A stretch of DNA of 64,000 nt from Sphingobacterium deserti (GCF_000757725.1 NZ_JJMU01000054.1:82441-146440), one strand, 5' to 3'. Positions 26,249 through 35,194 are shown, counted from the stretch's first letter. Notes: a model not told the origin generated them from the letters alone. Made by a program: numbers and translations.

Positions 26249-27478
26249 CTAGCCAGCTACATCTGTTTTCTCCATCTTTAATGCTTTGTAGCGAAGGAGC
26301 GCCTCTAAAAAATAATAATCTGCGTAATTGATGGGCGTGTCTATTTCAGAATTATATAGGAAAGCTCCGACGCTGTGCTTCAATATAAAGTAGGCATTTT
26401 GATCTTTTTTTGCGAGGTATTGGTCCGAACATAAGGTTTTGAGGATATCTTCTGCATAGTCTGCATAGATTTGCCCCTTCGCCGTTTGCGTACTTAATCG
26501 AATCAATGCTGACGCAATAACGGCAGCGGCTGATACATCCCGTGGTGCGCCGTGCTCTTCTAAGGCATTATGAACATCGAAATCCCAGGCAGGAATTTTG
26601 TCTTCGGGCATACGTGGATGGTTCATGATAAATCTAGCAATTTTTTCAGCCTGCTTTAAAAATATTGGATCTTTCGTGTTTTCATAAGACATCACATAAC
26701 CATATAGACCCCAAGCCTGCCCGCGCGCCCAGGAAGACTCGTCCGTTAAGCCCTGATGTGTTTCTTTACTTACGACTTTTCCAGACTTCGGGTTATAGTT
26801 TATAAGATGATAAGAGCTGTAGTTTGGTCTGAAATGGTGGCGAAGCGTCGTTTTTGCATGTTGATTTGCCGCTTCGAAATAACTGTTGACTTGAAATTGC
26901 TTTTTTGCCCAAAACAAAAATTCCAGGTTCATCATATTGTCAATGATCACTGGAAATTGCCAATTTCCAAAGTCCCAGGAACGAATGGCACCAACTTTAG
27001 GATTATACCGTGCATAGAGATGCTTTGCTCCTTGTCGAAGTACGGGTAGATAGATCGAATCTGAAGTAAGTCTAAAAGCATTGCCGTAGGAGCAGTAAAG
27101 CATAAAACCTAAGTCGTGTGTGTCAGTAATATGCTGTACAGAATCCAGCGCCAGTGTAAAGCGTTTCGCATCAGCGGCAAGTGTAGGATCTTTCGATAAT
27201 TCGTAACCATACCAAAGGCTGCCTGGAAAGAATCCATTTGTCCAGTCGCGCATTGACACTAGACGAACGGTTCCGTCGGCATTCACAGAGCGTGGATTTT
27301 GTTGTACTTTGTAAACCGAAGCTGCTTTCTTCAATTGATATACAGCGCGCTCTTCTGCATTGGAAAACCAATTGTTGCCGTTCCCTGAACCTTGACAAAC
27401 CGCGGACGAGTATAGCATAGTACTTAAAAAAAAGGCGACGATAGCGCGTTTGAATACGAAGAATAATGATTTGTTCAT
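26249..27478 (-). CDS. Unsaturated glucuronyl hydrolase, GH88
   Basis: 409 aa from the ATG at 27478 (MNKSLFFVFK...); an earlier in-frame ATG at 27493 adds five residues. Signal peptide, then an (alpha/alpha)6 barrel: LVSMRDWTNGFFPGSLWYGYEL with the conserved Asp, DLGFMLYCSYGNAFRLT, DESSWARGQAWGLYGYVM and HGAPRDVSAAAVIASALI. GH88 hydrolyses the unsaturated uronic acid produced by lyases from the non-reducing end of disaccharides, the step after the two PL12 enzymes encoded next. First gene of the leftward operon, directly behind the repeat-bearing promoter at 27508-27568. Confidence 0.93.
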   Translation of the reverse strand: MNKSLFFVFKRAIVAFFLSTMLYSSAVCQGSGNGNNWFSNAEERAVYQLKKAASVYKVQQNPRSVNADGTVRLVSMRDWTNGFFPGSLWYGYELSKDPTLAADAKRFTLALDSVQHITDTHDLGFMLYCSYGNAFRLTSDSIYLPVLRQGAKHLYARYNPKVGAIRSWDFGNWQFPVIIDNMMNLEFLFWAKKQFQVNSYFEAANQHAKTTLRHHFRPNYSSYHLINYNPKSGKVVSKETHQGLTDESSWARGQAWGLYGYVMSYENTKDPIFLKQAEKIARFIMNHPRMPEDKIPAWDFDVHNALEEHGAPRDVSAAAVIASALIRLSTQTAKGQIYADYAEDILKTLCSDQYLAKKDQNAYFILKHSVGAFLYNSEIDTPINYADYYFLEALLRYKALKMEKTDVAG

Positions 27479-27507
27479 ATGAGTTAGATACAAAATTTAG
27501 ATTTTGA

Positions 27508-27568
27508 TAAAGTTATGGTCTTCGGAATGTTAGCGATTTCAATTTCGTTGAAATTTATTTCAATTTTG
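27508..27568 (-). promoter_or_regulatory. Leftward PUL promoter with 21-bp-spaced direct repeats
   Basis: Read on the minus strand: CAAAATTGAAATA (27556-27568), CGAAATTGAAATC (27535-27547; 21 bp later), 19 bp, then TAACTTTA (27508-27515), a TAnnTTTG-like -7 box with one mismatch. The GH88 start codon is 29 bp further. The spacing is the same as in the divergent susC promoter. Confidence 0.6.
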
Positions 27569-27670
27569 TCGTGATCGCCGGGTTTCCTTTACCTCTTACT
27601 CGACTGTAAAAGATTGTCTTGAACGGACTAAGCGTTGTAAACCTTTCTCAATTGCACTTTTATTTTAACA

Positions 27671-27731
27671 CAATATTGAAAGTTTTTGAAGCAATATTGA
27701 AAGTGCTTTTTTTACCTGAACCCTATATTTG
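27671..27731 (+). promoter_or_regulatory. Rightward PUL promoter with 21-bp-spaced direct repeats
   Basis: Two identical 13-bp copies of CAATATTGAAAGT (27671-27683 and 27692-27704) with a 21-bp period, 19 bp, then TATATTTG (27724-27731), a perfect -7 element. The susC start is 39 bp downstream. The repeats occupy the place expected for an AraC-type activator touching the -33 region. Confidence 0.7.
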
Positions 27732-27770
27732 TGAGATAAGCTAAGTGCCAATTTTAAAAAATCTACAATT

Positions 27771-30700
27771 ATGGTTAAACGATACGTTTGGTTATTTATA
27801 ATCATTTGTTTTCAAGTCAGCGCGCACGCACAGCAATCCGTGAAGGTGCGTGGAAAAGTAACACGAAAAAATGGTCTCCCCATCGCCGGAGCCACGGTGC
27901 AGGAAAATGGGAAAGCCGCGTCAACAGTTACAAATAAGGATGGCGCATATGAGATTGAGGTTTCATCTGCCGGCACCTTGCTATTCTCTTTCGTTGGTTA
28001 TACGAAATCGCAGGAAAATGTAAGCGGTAGGCGAATTATAAACGTCGAGTTGCAGGAGAATGAAAACACCATGGATGAAGTTGTCGTTATTGGCTATGGC
28101 CAAGTGCAACGTAAAGATCTCACTGGAGCGGTATCTTCCTTAAAAGGAGAAGAAATTGCGAAGGTTCCCGTGCAAAGTGTTGCCCAAGCGATGCAAGGGC
28201 GTTTAGCAGGTGTGCAGGTCGCCATGTCTGATGGTACACCAGGCGCGGAACCATCCATCAAAATTAGGGGCGGAACATCGATTACACAAAGTAATGAACC
28301 GCTTTACGTAGTGGACGGCATTCCGCAGACAGAGGGATTGGCTTTCCTTGATCCCATGGATGTGGAGTCTGTTGATGTACTAAAAGACGCTTCCGCAACA
28401 GCAATATACGGCGCCCAGGGTGCCAACGGTGTTGTGCTTGTGACGACGAAACGTCTAAAGAGCAGTAAGCTACGAATTAACTACGACAACTACGTTGGCG
28501 CGAAAAAGATCACCAATGAAATTGCCGTCATGAATCCCTATCAATACACCACCTTATTGTATGAAAACGCCCTTCGAGATCCGCTATTGCTTGAGCGCTT
28601 TACGGCTAACTATGGAAGTTTCGATTCCTTACAGATGTTGTATGGAGATCGTCCCGGTATAAATTGGCAGCGCGAACTTTTTGGACAGGCAGTGATCAAT
28701 CAATACCATAAAGTGAGCATTAATGGAGGTAGCAATGAGACTAAATTCAATATATTTTATGCCTTGAATGATGATGAAGGTCTATTGAAGAACAGCGGTT
28801 CCACTAAGAATATTGCGAAACTGACGTTGAACCACAATGCAAATAACAAGTTTCTGGTAAACGGAATTATCAATTATTCAGACCAAAAGATCACAGGAAT
28901 GGGCACGCAGGAGGGCGGCAATGCTCGGTTGAGTATGTTGCAAACCCTATTGCAATACAGGCCTGTCATCGGCCGATTGGGAAATGATGAAAGCTTACTG
29001 GATTTCGAAACTGATCCGCTCGATAATCCTGAATCTCCAGCTTTTCAAAGTCCTTTAATTACGGTGGAATCACAGTTGCGAGAATCAATCAGTAAAGCGC
29101 TAAATGCAAATTTAACGCTGCAATATAATTTTAGTAAAAAGCTCAATTACAAGGGGTTGTTAGGCTACACAGACCGGGGAGTGAAAAGTAAGCAGTTTAA
29201 CGATGCGCGTGGAATCGCTGCTCTTCGGAGCGGCGGTCCTTTCGGTAGTGTATCACACAATCTTTATCGCCGGTTTAATTACAATAACACCTTAAATTAT
29301 AAAAATACATTTGCAGATGTGCACAGGCTGGATGTAACGTTGGGGCAAGAGTATATCTACAATTACAGCGAAGGGCTTTTAGCAAGTGCTTCCGTTTTTC
29401 CAAGTGTAAACTTGGGATGGGATAATTTGGGACTAGGCACCGTTGCGGGATTTCCGCAGACTTTTGCCGAAGACGATAAAATGCTGTCGTTCTTTGCTCG
29501 AGCGAATTACACCTACCGTGATCGGTATTTGTTTACCGGAAGTTTGCGGGCTGATGGATCATCCAAATTCGGAACGGAAAATCAGTGGGGGATTTTTCCG
29601 TCGGCTGCGGTTGCCTGGCGAGTTATTAACGAACCGTTTATGAAAAATTTAACCGCGTTCTCAGATCTTAAGTTACGCTTAAGTTACGGTATGGCGGGAA
29701 ACAACCGTATTGCCAACTATGCAGCACTCGGCATCTTCACCCCGGGAGTATACCCGTTGGGAAATCAGGTAGTGGCCGCGGCATTTCAGGGTAATCTTCC
29801 AAATCCTAATTTGAAGTGGGAAGCTGTTGAATCGAAAAATCTGGGATTAGATATTGGATTTTTAAAACAGCGGCTAACCTTAACAGCCGAATTGTATGAC
29901 AACCGGTCAAGAGATTTGCTCTATAACACCCGAATACCGTCGAGTTCCGGATTCGTGACGCAGTTTCAAAACATTGGTACGACATCCAGTAGGGGTTTGG
30001 AACTCACGCTTAATACGACGAATATCAATCGTAACGACTTTAAGTGGAATTCTAGTTTTAACATTGCTTTTAACCGTACTAAAGTTCTTAGTTTAAGCGA
30101 TGGGGAAACATCCTTGCTAACGAATAGCTACACGACAATATCGGATTATATCTTGGAAGTTGGGCGCCCTGTGGGGTTAATGTATGGTTATCAGCGAGAG
30201 GGTCTATACCAGGTAGATGACTTTAATTTCGATCCGGGCACGGGTGTGTACACGCTTAAAGACGGCGTGGTGAAAGATAATATAGCCGTGCAGCCTGGCT
30301 TTATCAAGTTTAGAGATATCAGTGGTCCCGATGGCCAACCTGATGGGCTAATTAATGAACATGATCGGACTGTTATTGGGAATGCGAATCCGGCGTACAG
30401 TGGAGGCTTGAACAACAGCTTTAGCTACAAGGGGTTTGATCTGAGCATATTTATCAATTTTACCGTGGGCCATGATATCTATAATGCGAACGTTTTAAAC
30501 AATGCCAATTTGCAAACCGAGTATGCAAACAGATTTGCACGTTTTGCGGATCGTTGGACTACAATTGACGTCGCTGGGAATCGTATCACCGATCCTGTCC
30601 AATTGGCCGCCGTAAACCAGGGTAAGACTAACCCGGCATGGAATGGAAACAATACCGGCCGTTTATACGATGATATTATTGAAGACGGTTCTTTCCTGCG

Positions 30701-30929
30701 TATCAATAACGTAAGTTTGGGTTACACCTTTCCGAGATCTTGGGTGAACAAGATAAAGTTGTCAAACCTTCGCGTTTACTGCACCGCATACAATCTTCAT
30801 GTTTTTACGAAGTATTCTGGCTATGATCCTGAGGTGAGCGTTATTCGAACCGCGTTAACGCCAGGCGTAGATTTTAGTGCTTACCCGCGTGCCATGTCTT
30901 TTGTCGCCGGTTTAAATCTTTCCTTATAA
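27771..30929 (+). CDS. SusC/RagA-family TonB-linked outer membrane transporter
   Basis: 1052 aa. Signal peptide ending AHAQQ; carboxypeptidase-D-like domain (residues ~25-100, VRGKVTRKNGLPIAGATVQENGKA and LLFSFVGYTKSQ); TonB-box region NTMDEVVVIGYGQVQRKDLTGA; plug domain with SIKIRGGTSITQSNEPLYVVDGIPQ; then the 22-strand barrel ending MSFVAGLNLSL. It imports oligosaccharides across the outer membrane with TonB energy, capped by the SusD-like lipoprotein encoded next (17 bp gap). No STN or anti-sigma interaction domain is present, consistent with HTCS control. Size is normal for the family. Confidence 0.96.
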   Translation: MVKRYVWLFIIICFQVSAHAQQSVKVRGKVTRKNGLPIAGATVQENGKAASTVTNKDGAYEIEVSSAGTLLFSFVGYTKSQENVSGRRIINVELQENENTMDEVVVIGYGQVQRKDLTGAVSSLKGEEIAKVPVQSVAQAMQGRLAGVQVAMSDGTPGAEPSIKIRGGTSITQSNEPLYVVDGIPQTEGLAFLDPMDVESVDVLKDASATAIYGAQGANGVVLVTTKRLKSSKLRINYDNYVGAKKITNEIAVMNPYQYTTLLYENALRDPLLLERFTANYGSFDSLQMLYGDRPGINWQRELFGQAVINQYHKVSINGGSNETKFNIFYALNDDEGLLKNSGSTKNIAKLTLNHNANNKFLVNGIINYSDQKITGMGTQEGGNARLSMLQTLLQYRPVIGRLGNDESLLDFETDPLDNPESPAFQSPLITVESQLRESISKALNANLTLQYNFSKKLNYKGLLGYTDRGVKSKQFNDARGIAALRSGGPFGSVSHNLYRRFNYNNTLNYKNTFADVHRLDVTLGQEYIYNYSEGLLASASVFPSVNLGWDNLGLGTVAGFPQTFAEDDKMLSFFARANYTYRDRYLFTGSLRADGSSKFGTENQWGIFPSAAVAWRVINEPFMKNLTAFSDLKLRLSYGMAGNNRIANYAALGIFTPGVYPLGNQVVAAAFQGNLPNPNLKWEAVESKNLGLDIGFLKQRLTLTAELYDNRSRDLLYNTRIPSSSGFVTQFQNIGTTSSRGLELTLNTTNINRNDFKWNSSFNIAFNRTKVLSLSDGETSLLTNSYTTISDYILEVGRPVGLMYGYQREGLYQVDDFNFDPGTGVYTLKDGVVKDNIAVQPGFIKFRDISGPDGQPDGLINEHDRTVIGNANPAYSGGLNNSFSYKGFDLSIFINFTVGHDIYNANVLNNANLQTEYANRFARFADRWTTIDVAGNRITDPVQLAAVNQGKTNPAWNGNNTGRLYDDIIEDGSFLRINNVSLGYTFPRSWVNKIKLSNLRVYCTAYNLHVFTKYSGYDPEVSVIRTALTPGVDFSAYPRAMSFVAGLNLSL

Positions 30930-30946
30930 TTCAATAAAGACAAACT

Positions 30947-32836
30947 ATGAAATTCTTTTCAAACCGATTTAATATCTACTTCTGGAGCTTTTTCTTTAGC
31001 GCTCTTGCTTCCTTTACTGCCTGTAAAAAAGCGTTGGAGGTAGAACCCTATTCTTACTTCACGAGCAGCAACTTTTTCGCTGACGAAGATGAGGCCTATA
31101 TGGCCACATTAGGCGTGTATGAAGTTATGTCAAGTTTAGACACCTACGGTTGGTTTATTCCATTGGTGTTTGATGCTGCAACGGATGTCGCCCAGATGGC
31201 GCCAGGGGCAGATGACTATCGAAATATCGGGCACTATTTAGGAATAGGCCAGAATCCTACATTCTACACGGTATGGTCGAAACTGTATAGCGGAATAGAC
31301 CGCGCCAATGTAGTTATTGAAAAAATCCCGCAGATGGAGCAGTTTAACACAGGTACTTTGCAAGAAAAAAATAACCTCAATCGTATGCTGGGCGAGGCCA
31401 AGTTTTTACGCGGATTTTACGCATCTGAGTTAGTACGCCTTTGGGGTGACGTGCCCTTTAAAACAAAAAGTTCGCAAACGGGGGATGAATTGCGAGGATC
31501 TTTGGTGGATCGCTACGCAATTTATGAGCAGATTATGAAGGACATGCAGGAGGCCGCAACGGTGCTACCTGCAGAGCTTCCGAAAGACGAGCGAGTGAAC
31601 AAATGGGCAGCAAAAGCAATGTTAGCGAAAGTTGCGCTTTTTGCAGGTGGCTACTCGCTCCGAGCCAATGGACAAATGGAAAGACCCACAGACTACAAAA
31701 GATATTACGAACTAGCAAAGAGCTTGATCGATGAGGTCATGGCCGCGCAACTTTACAAGTTGAATCCTGTGTATTCGCAAATTTTCAAGAATCAAAGCCA
31801 ACATGTTTTTGATCCAAATGAAAACATATTTGAGATTGCGTTTTACAACCCTGCCGGACAGCGCGGCAACGCTTCTTGGGTAGGCCACTACAATGCACCT
31901 ACGACTGCAAATGGCGTTTATGGCAGCACAAACCCGCGCTGGCGAGTTATGAAACCTTTTTATTCGAGTTTCAAACCGGGCGATCTACGCCGCGACTTTT
32001 CTATTGCGAGCTACTCGATCAATGCGCAAGGAAATCGCGTTCCCTTGTTTACGGGTAGGCAGGACGAATCTTGGGCGCCCGGAAAGTGGAGCCGAGAATA
32101 CCAGACAAACAGCCCACTTGAAAGAGCGTATACACACATCAACTGGGTGGTAATGCGCTATGCTGATCTACTCCTTATGCGGGCAGAAGTGGAAAATGAG
32201 TTGAATGAAGGCCCCAACAGCTTGGCTTATGAAGCTATAAATCAAGTTCGAAGACGTGGTTTTGGAGTGGACAACAGCGGGTCACAGATCGCGGTGCAGC
32301 TAACCAATGCTGGCACAGGCTATGGTGCTCCGACAAACGTAGTCTTCAGCGTGGAGGGCGGCGGAGGTAGCGACGCTTCCATTGCTGCAACGACAACTGT
32401 AGCAGCAACAGGTGCGATCGGAAACATCGTGTTGCTGAATGCAGGGAAAGGCTACACGGCCGCACCCACAATTACGATAAGGAGTGTAAACGGAAATGGA
32501 AACGGTGCAACGGCGGTAGCCCGGTTAGTGCCAAAACCGATAGTCTCAAGCGTGGAATTGTCAGCAGGACTTTCAAAAGACGCATTTTTCCAGGCTATTG
32601 TAAGGGAGCGCGCTTGGGAGCTTTGCTTTGAAGGTATGCGACGTGCAGACCTTATCCGTTGGAATTTGCTATCCACTAAAATACAGGAAACGACAGCTGC
32701 GGTGCGGGCGATAAGGGCAAATTACTCCTACGAAGCAGGCGTGAATTTTAGAGCTAGTAAGCACGAACTATGGCCTTTTCCTTCAAATGAAACCGATGTA
32801 AATAGAAATATAGACCGGAATAACCCCGGCTATTGA
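30947..32836 (+). CDS. SusD/RagB-family lipoprotein with an inserted Gly-rich duplication
   Basis: 629 aa. Lipoprotein signal with Cys26 (ALASFTACKK). SusD fold: N-terminal TPR-like helices (YMATLGVYEVMSS, GIDRANVVIEKIPQM, FLRGFYASELVRLWGDVP), then HINWVVMRYADLLLMRAEVENEL, and RERAWELCFEGMRRADLIRW near the end. Between VRRRGFGVDN and AGLSKDAFFQ (residues ~449-540) lies a segment not found in typical SusD proteins, with two related halves sharing NAG-x-GY-x-AP and a G-rich stretch. It captures glycan at the cell surface together with SusC. Longer than usual by about the length of the insert. Confidence 0.93.
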   Translation: MKFFSNRFNIYFWSFFFSALASFTACKKALEVEPYSYFTSSNFFADEDEAYMATLGVYEVMSSLDTYGWFIPLVFDAATDVAQMAPGADDYRNIGHYLGIGQNPTFYTVWSKLYSGIDRANVVIEKIPQMEQFNTGTLQEKNNLNRMLGEAKFLRGFYASELVRLWGDVPFKTKSSQTGDELRGSLVDRYAIYEQIMKDMQEAATVLPAELPKDERVNKWAAKAMLAKVALFAGGYSLRANGQMERPTDYKRYYELAKSLIDEVMAAQLYKLNPVYSQIFKNQSQHVFDPNENIFEIAFYNPAGQRGNASWVGHYNAPTTANGVYGSTNPRWRVMKPFYSSFKPGDLRRDFSIASYSINAQGNRVPLFTGRQDESWAPGKWSREYQTNSPLERAYTHINWVVMRYADLLLMRAEVENELNEGPNSLAYEAINQVRRRGFGVDNSGSQIAVQLTNAGTGYGAPTNVVFSVEGGGGSDASIAATTTVAATGAIGNIVLLNAGKGYTAAPTITIRSVNGNGNGATAVARLVPKPIVSSVELSAGLSKDAFFQAIVRERAWELCFEGMRRADLIRWNLLSTKIQETTAAVRAIRANYSYEAGVNFRASKHELWPFPSNETDVNRNIDRNNPGY

Positions 32837-32884
32837 TGTCGATTCAACCGAGATGAATGCACACATTACCAAATATAAACACAT

Positions 32885-33775
32885 ATGAAAAAGAATCAAA
32901 CCTTAATTTTTGCATGGCAAAGCTGTTTTCTCGCTGTTTTGCTCTTATCCTGCAAGCCAACATTGACACTTGATTTTCCGAATCAAACGGAGGCAACTGC
33001 CCTAAAAGCTGCAATGATCGGCCAACTAACGGGCTCATCATCAGACACCATTTTGAAAATAGACTACGAGACACAAGAGGAAAATGGTGGTTTTGCATTG
33101 GTGAATCCCACGAATGCTCCAGCTGCTGATGCGGCATCTATTGCAGCGCCAGGGCGCCAAAGCAATTACGCTATCGCACATAAAGTGGTTTTAGGCGATC
33201 CGGGGTATTTCTCCAATGAATCCTACCGAAGCGAGTCCGATGCGATAAATATGCCCGAAGCACTTTTCTATCCGGGAGATAAAAGGCGCTATGAATTTAG
33301 TGTGAAGTTAGTGGATTGGGAATTATGGAACCCGGCAAATACGCCTTATGGTGACAACATCTTTCAGCTAAAGGTTTCCGGTGGTGATCCTGTTCCTATT
33401 CGCTTTCTTACGAAAAGACATGCTATTGTGGCGCGCTATGGCGCCAAAGGGCAAGCGACCATTGTTCCGGATTTTCGCCCGCATATCAATAAGTGGATGG
33501 ATTTTCGCATCGATGTGCTATGGGGCGACAAAGGTGATGGCTGGATGAAGGTGTATACGCGGCTACCAGGACAAACGGACTACACCTTGCAATTTGAAAA
33601 TCTAAATGCCACGACATTCACGGGCGTACAACTGGATAGAGGACAGAAAGGATATATCAAATGGGGCGTGTATCGAGAAGCAGGGAAGGATGCTGCGGGA
33701 AATGTTATCACTTCTGATAATATCCTAACCCGTATAGCCCAGCATGACGATATCCGGATCATTAGGCTACCCTAA
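32885..33775 (+). CDS. Heparin lyase I-like (Polysacc_lyase fold) surface lipoprotein
   Basis: 296 aa. Lipoprotein signal with Cys23 (AVLLLSCKP), so probably outer-membrane-anchored. The mature part has the beta-jelly-roll layout of the heparin lyase I/glucuronan lyase group: YRSESD, RYEFSVKLVDWELW, NIFQLKVSGG, KWMDFRIDVLWGDKGDGWMKVYT and GYIKWGVYREAG. It is shorter than classical PL13 heparinase I (~375 aa), so PL family number is uncertain. Third gene of the rightward operon; as a surface lipoprotein it could make the first cut before SusCD import. Catalytic residues not assigned. Confidence 0.75.
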   Translation: MKKNQTLIFAWQSCFLAVLLLSCKPTLTLDFPNQTEATALKAAMIGQLTGSSSDTILKIDYETQEENGGFALVNPTNAPAADAASIAAPGRQSNYAIAHKVVLGDPGYFSNESYRSESDAINMPEALFYPGDKRRYEFSVKLVDWELWNPANTPYGDNIFQLKVSGGDPVPIRFLTKRHAIVARYGAKGQATIVPDFRPHINKWMDFRIDVLWGDKGDGWMKVYTRLPGQTDYTLQFENLNATTFTGVQLDRGQKGYIKWGVYREAGKDAAGNVITSDNILTRIAQHDDIRIIRLP

Positions 33776-33808
33776 AGTTGATGATCAGATCAATAAGCAG
33801 CAACTTTA
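33773..33808 (+). terminator. Possible hairpin at end of the susCD operon
   Basis: TAAAGTTG (overlapping the stop codon) pairs perfectly with CAACTTTA around a 20-nt loop. No long T-run follows, so termination is not certain. The rest of the 338-bp gap to 34114 holds an 8-bp inverted repeat (33938-33965) and the XRE-cupin operator. Confidence 0.35.
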
Positions 33809-34049
33809 AATCATGTATGGGGTGTTATCATTACGGAGCAAGTTCGGAGATTGCATGTAGCATCTCGCTATAGTGCAAGCGCGCAGCTAAATGATAGAGG
33901 TTAGGAGTAAGAAATCTAGCTTTCCAGTGCTAAAGTAATAGATCATATAGGGAGGTTTGATCTATCTTAAAATTTACTGCTTTAATTTATGTCGGAGACT
34001 GAACCGAAGGTTTCAAAAGATGTTGTTGTTGAAGGCTTATGCGATAGTA

Positions 34050-34084
34050 ATTTGTTGCCAAAAATGTTATATTTGGCAACAAAT
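34050..34084. promoter_or_regulatory. Perfect 13-bp palindrome, candidate autoregulatory operator
   Basis: ATTTGTTGCCAAA (34050-34062) and TTTGGCAACAAAT (34072-34084) are perfect inverted repeats with a 9-bp spacer, half-site centres 22 bp apart. The spacer and right arm include TATATTTG (34068-34075 region: T at 34068), a -7 match, so a bound dimer would block RNA polymerase. The XRE-cupin start codon is 30 bp downstream. Confidence 0.65.
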
Positions 34085-34113
34085 CACTCGTAAAACTAGA
34101 CCGCCTTTTACAC

Positions 34114-34692
34114 ATGGAAGACAACACCATATTTAAAATCAGCTCGAAGATTAAAGAAATTAGGAAAGAAAAGGGTATTACTATTCAAGACCTTGCTGAT
34201 AGAGCCGGTGTTAGTAAAGGGCTAATTTCGCAGATTGAAAACAATCGTACTGCGCCTTCGCTCTTTGTTCTTATCAATATCGTAAATTCTTTAGAGGTTG
34301 ATCTCAATGAGTTTTTCAAGGATTTTAAATCAAGTGCAAACGAAGGCCCTATCATAGTCCGCAAAAAGAAAGATTACGAAGCATTTGAAAAGGAGCAGGC
34401 AGAGGGGTTTCATTATCAGCGTATTTTTGCGTCATCCATCGAAAAATCTACCTTAGACATTGTATTGCTGGAGCTTGCTCCGGATGCTACTCGCCCTATG
34501 GTAGAAACGGAGGCTTTTGAATATAAATATATCATCCAAGGCGAAGTAGAGTATGTTTTCCCGGATCAGGTTGTCTCACTTTCTGCCGGCGATTCTATCT
34601 TCTTTGATGGGCGTCTGTCACACACGCCTCGCAATATCGGTAAATCAACAGCAATCATGTTAATCGTTTATTTTTTCGACGCAAAGGCGTAG
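34114..34692 (+). CDS. XRE-family regulator with C-terminal cupin
   Basis: 192 aa. N-terminal HTH_3 domain (residues 8-65: KIKEIRKEKGITIQDLADRAGVSKGLISQIENNRTAPSLFVLINI), linker, then a cupin (residues ~115-190: LLELAPDATRP, EYKYIIQGEVEYVFPDQ, LSAGDSIFFDGRLSHTPRNIG). Such proteins sense a small ligand through the cupin and usually repress a nearby catabolic gene. Here no metabolic gene follows on the same strand, but a palindrome overlaps its own promoter, so autoregulation is likely. Could also act on the upstream PUL (inference). Confidence 0.92.
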   Translation: MEDNTIFKISSKIKEIRKEKGITIQDLADRAGVSKGLISQIENNRTAPSLFVLINIVNSLEVDLNEFFKDFKSSANEGPIIVRKKKDYEAFEKEQAEGFHYQRIFASSIEKSTLDIVLLELAPDATRPMVETEAFEYKYIIQGEVEYVFPDQVVSLSAGDSIFFDGRLSHTPRNIGKSTAIMLIVYFFDAKA

Positions 34693-34867
34693 AAATTAAT
34701 GTCAAAAAATACGCTAGTTTAAATTCTGAAGTTGTTTTCAGTGGATTTGATCGAAGAAGTATTGATTGATGTTAGAAAGATGTTTTGAGCTGTCAGCATG
34801 CCAAGGATTTGGAAACCTATCTTTTGGCCGCGATAAATTCCGAGTAGCAGCATCTGATGCAATTTTA

Positions 34868-34896
34868 AAAGCCTCTCGAACTATCGAAGAGGCTTT
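34868..34896 (-). terminator. Terminator of the tRNA operon
   Basis: On the minus strand AAAGCCTCT and AGAGGCTTT pair perfectly around an 11-nt loop, then TTTTAAAATT. It lies 22 bp beyond tRNA-Pro. Confidence 0.75.
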
Positions 34897-34918
34897 CTTG
34901 AAATTAATAATCTTTGTG

Positions 34919-34992
34919 TCGGGATGGCCGGATTTGAACCGACGACCTCCAGCACCCCATGCTGGCGCGATACCGGGCTACGCTACATCCCG
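34919..34992 (-). tRNA. tRNA-Pro (GGG)
   Basis: 74 nt. Acceptor CGGGATG/CATCCCG with discriminator A; anticodon stem CCAGC/GCTGG around ATGGGGT gives anticodon GGG; TTCAAAT T-loop. CCA is not encoded. It is absent from the second tRNA copy at 59.2 kb. Confidence 0.93.
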
Positions 34993-35104
34993 AAAACAGC
35001 TTGGAGAATAGATAAATTGGTAATTGTCAAAAAGAATAAATGTGTTTTCTAATTTTACGATTGAACCAAAAAACTATACGCCTTTTCTAAACCGCTTTTT
35101 GAAG

Positions 35105-35189
35105 TACCTAGGGCGGGAATCGAACCCGCACTCCTTTAACAGGAACAGGATTTTAAGTCCTGCGTGTCTACCAGTTCCACCACCTAGGC
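35105..35189 (-). tRNA. tRNA-Leu (TAA)
   Basis: 85 nt with the long variable arm of class II tRNAs. Anticodon stem CAGGA/TCCTG around CTTAAAA gives anticodon TAA; discriminator A; T-loop TTCGATT. Identical to 59196-59280. Confidence 0.95.
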
Positions 35190-35194
35190 AACTG

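Noticed and set aside
34766..35011. 81-codon plus-strand frame across tRNA-Pro
   Set aside because: It runs through the terminator and the tRNA; no conserved protein pattern.
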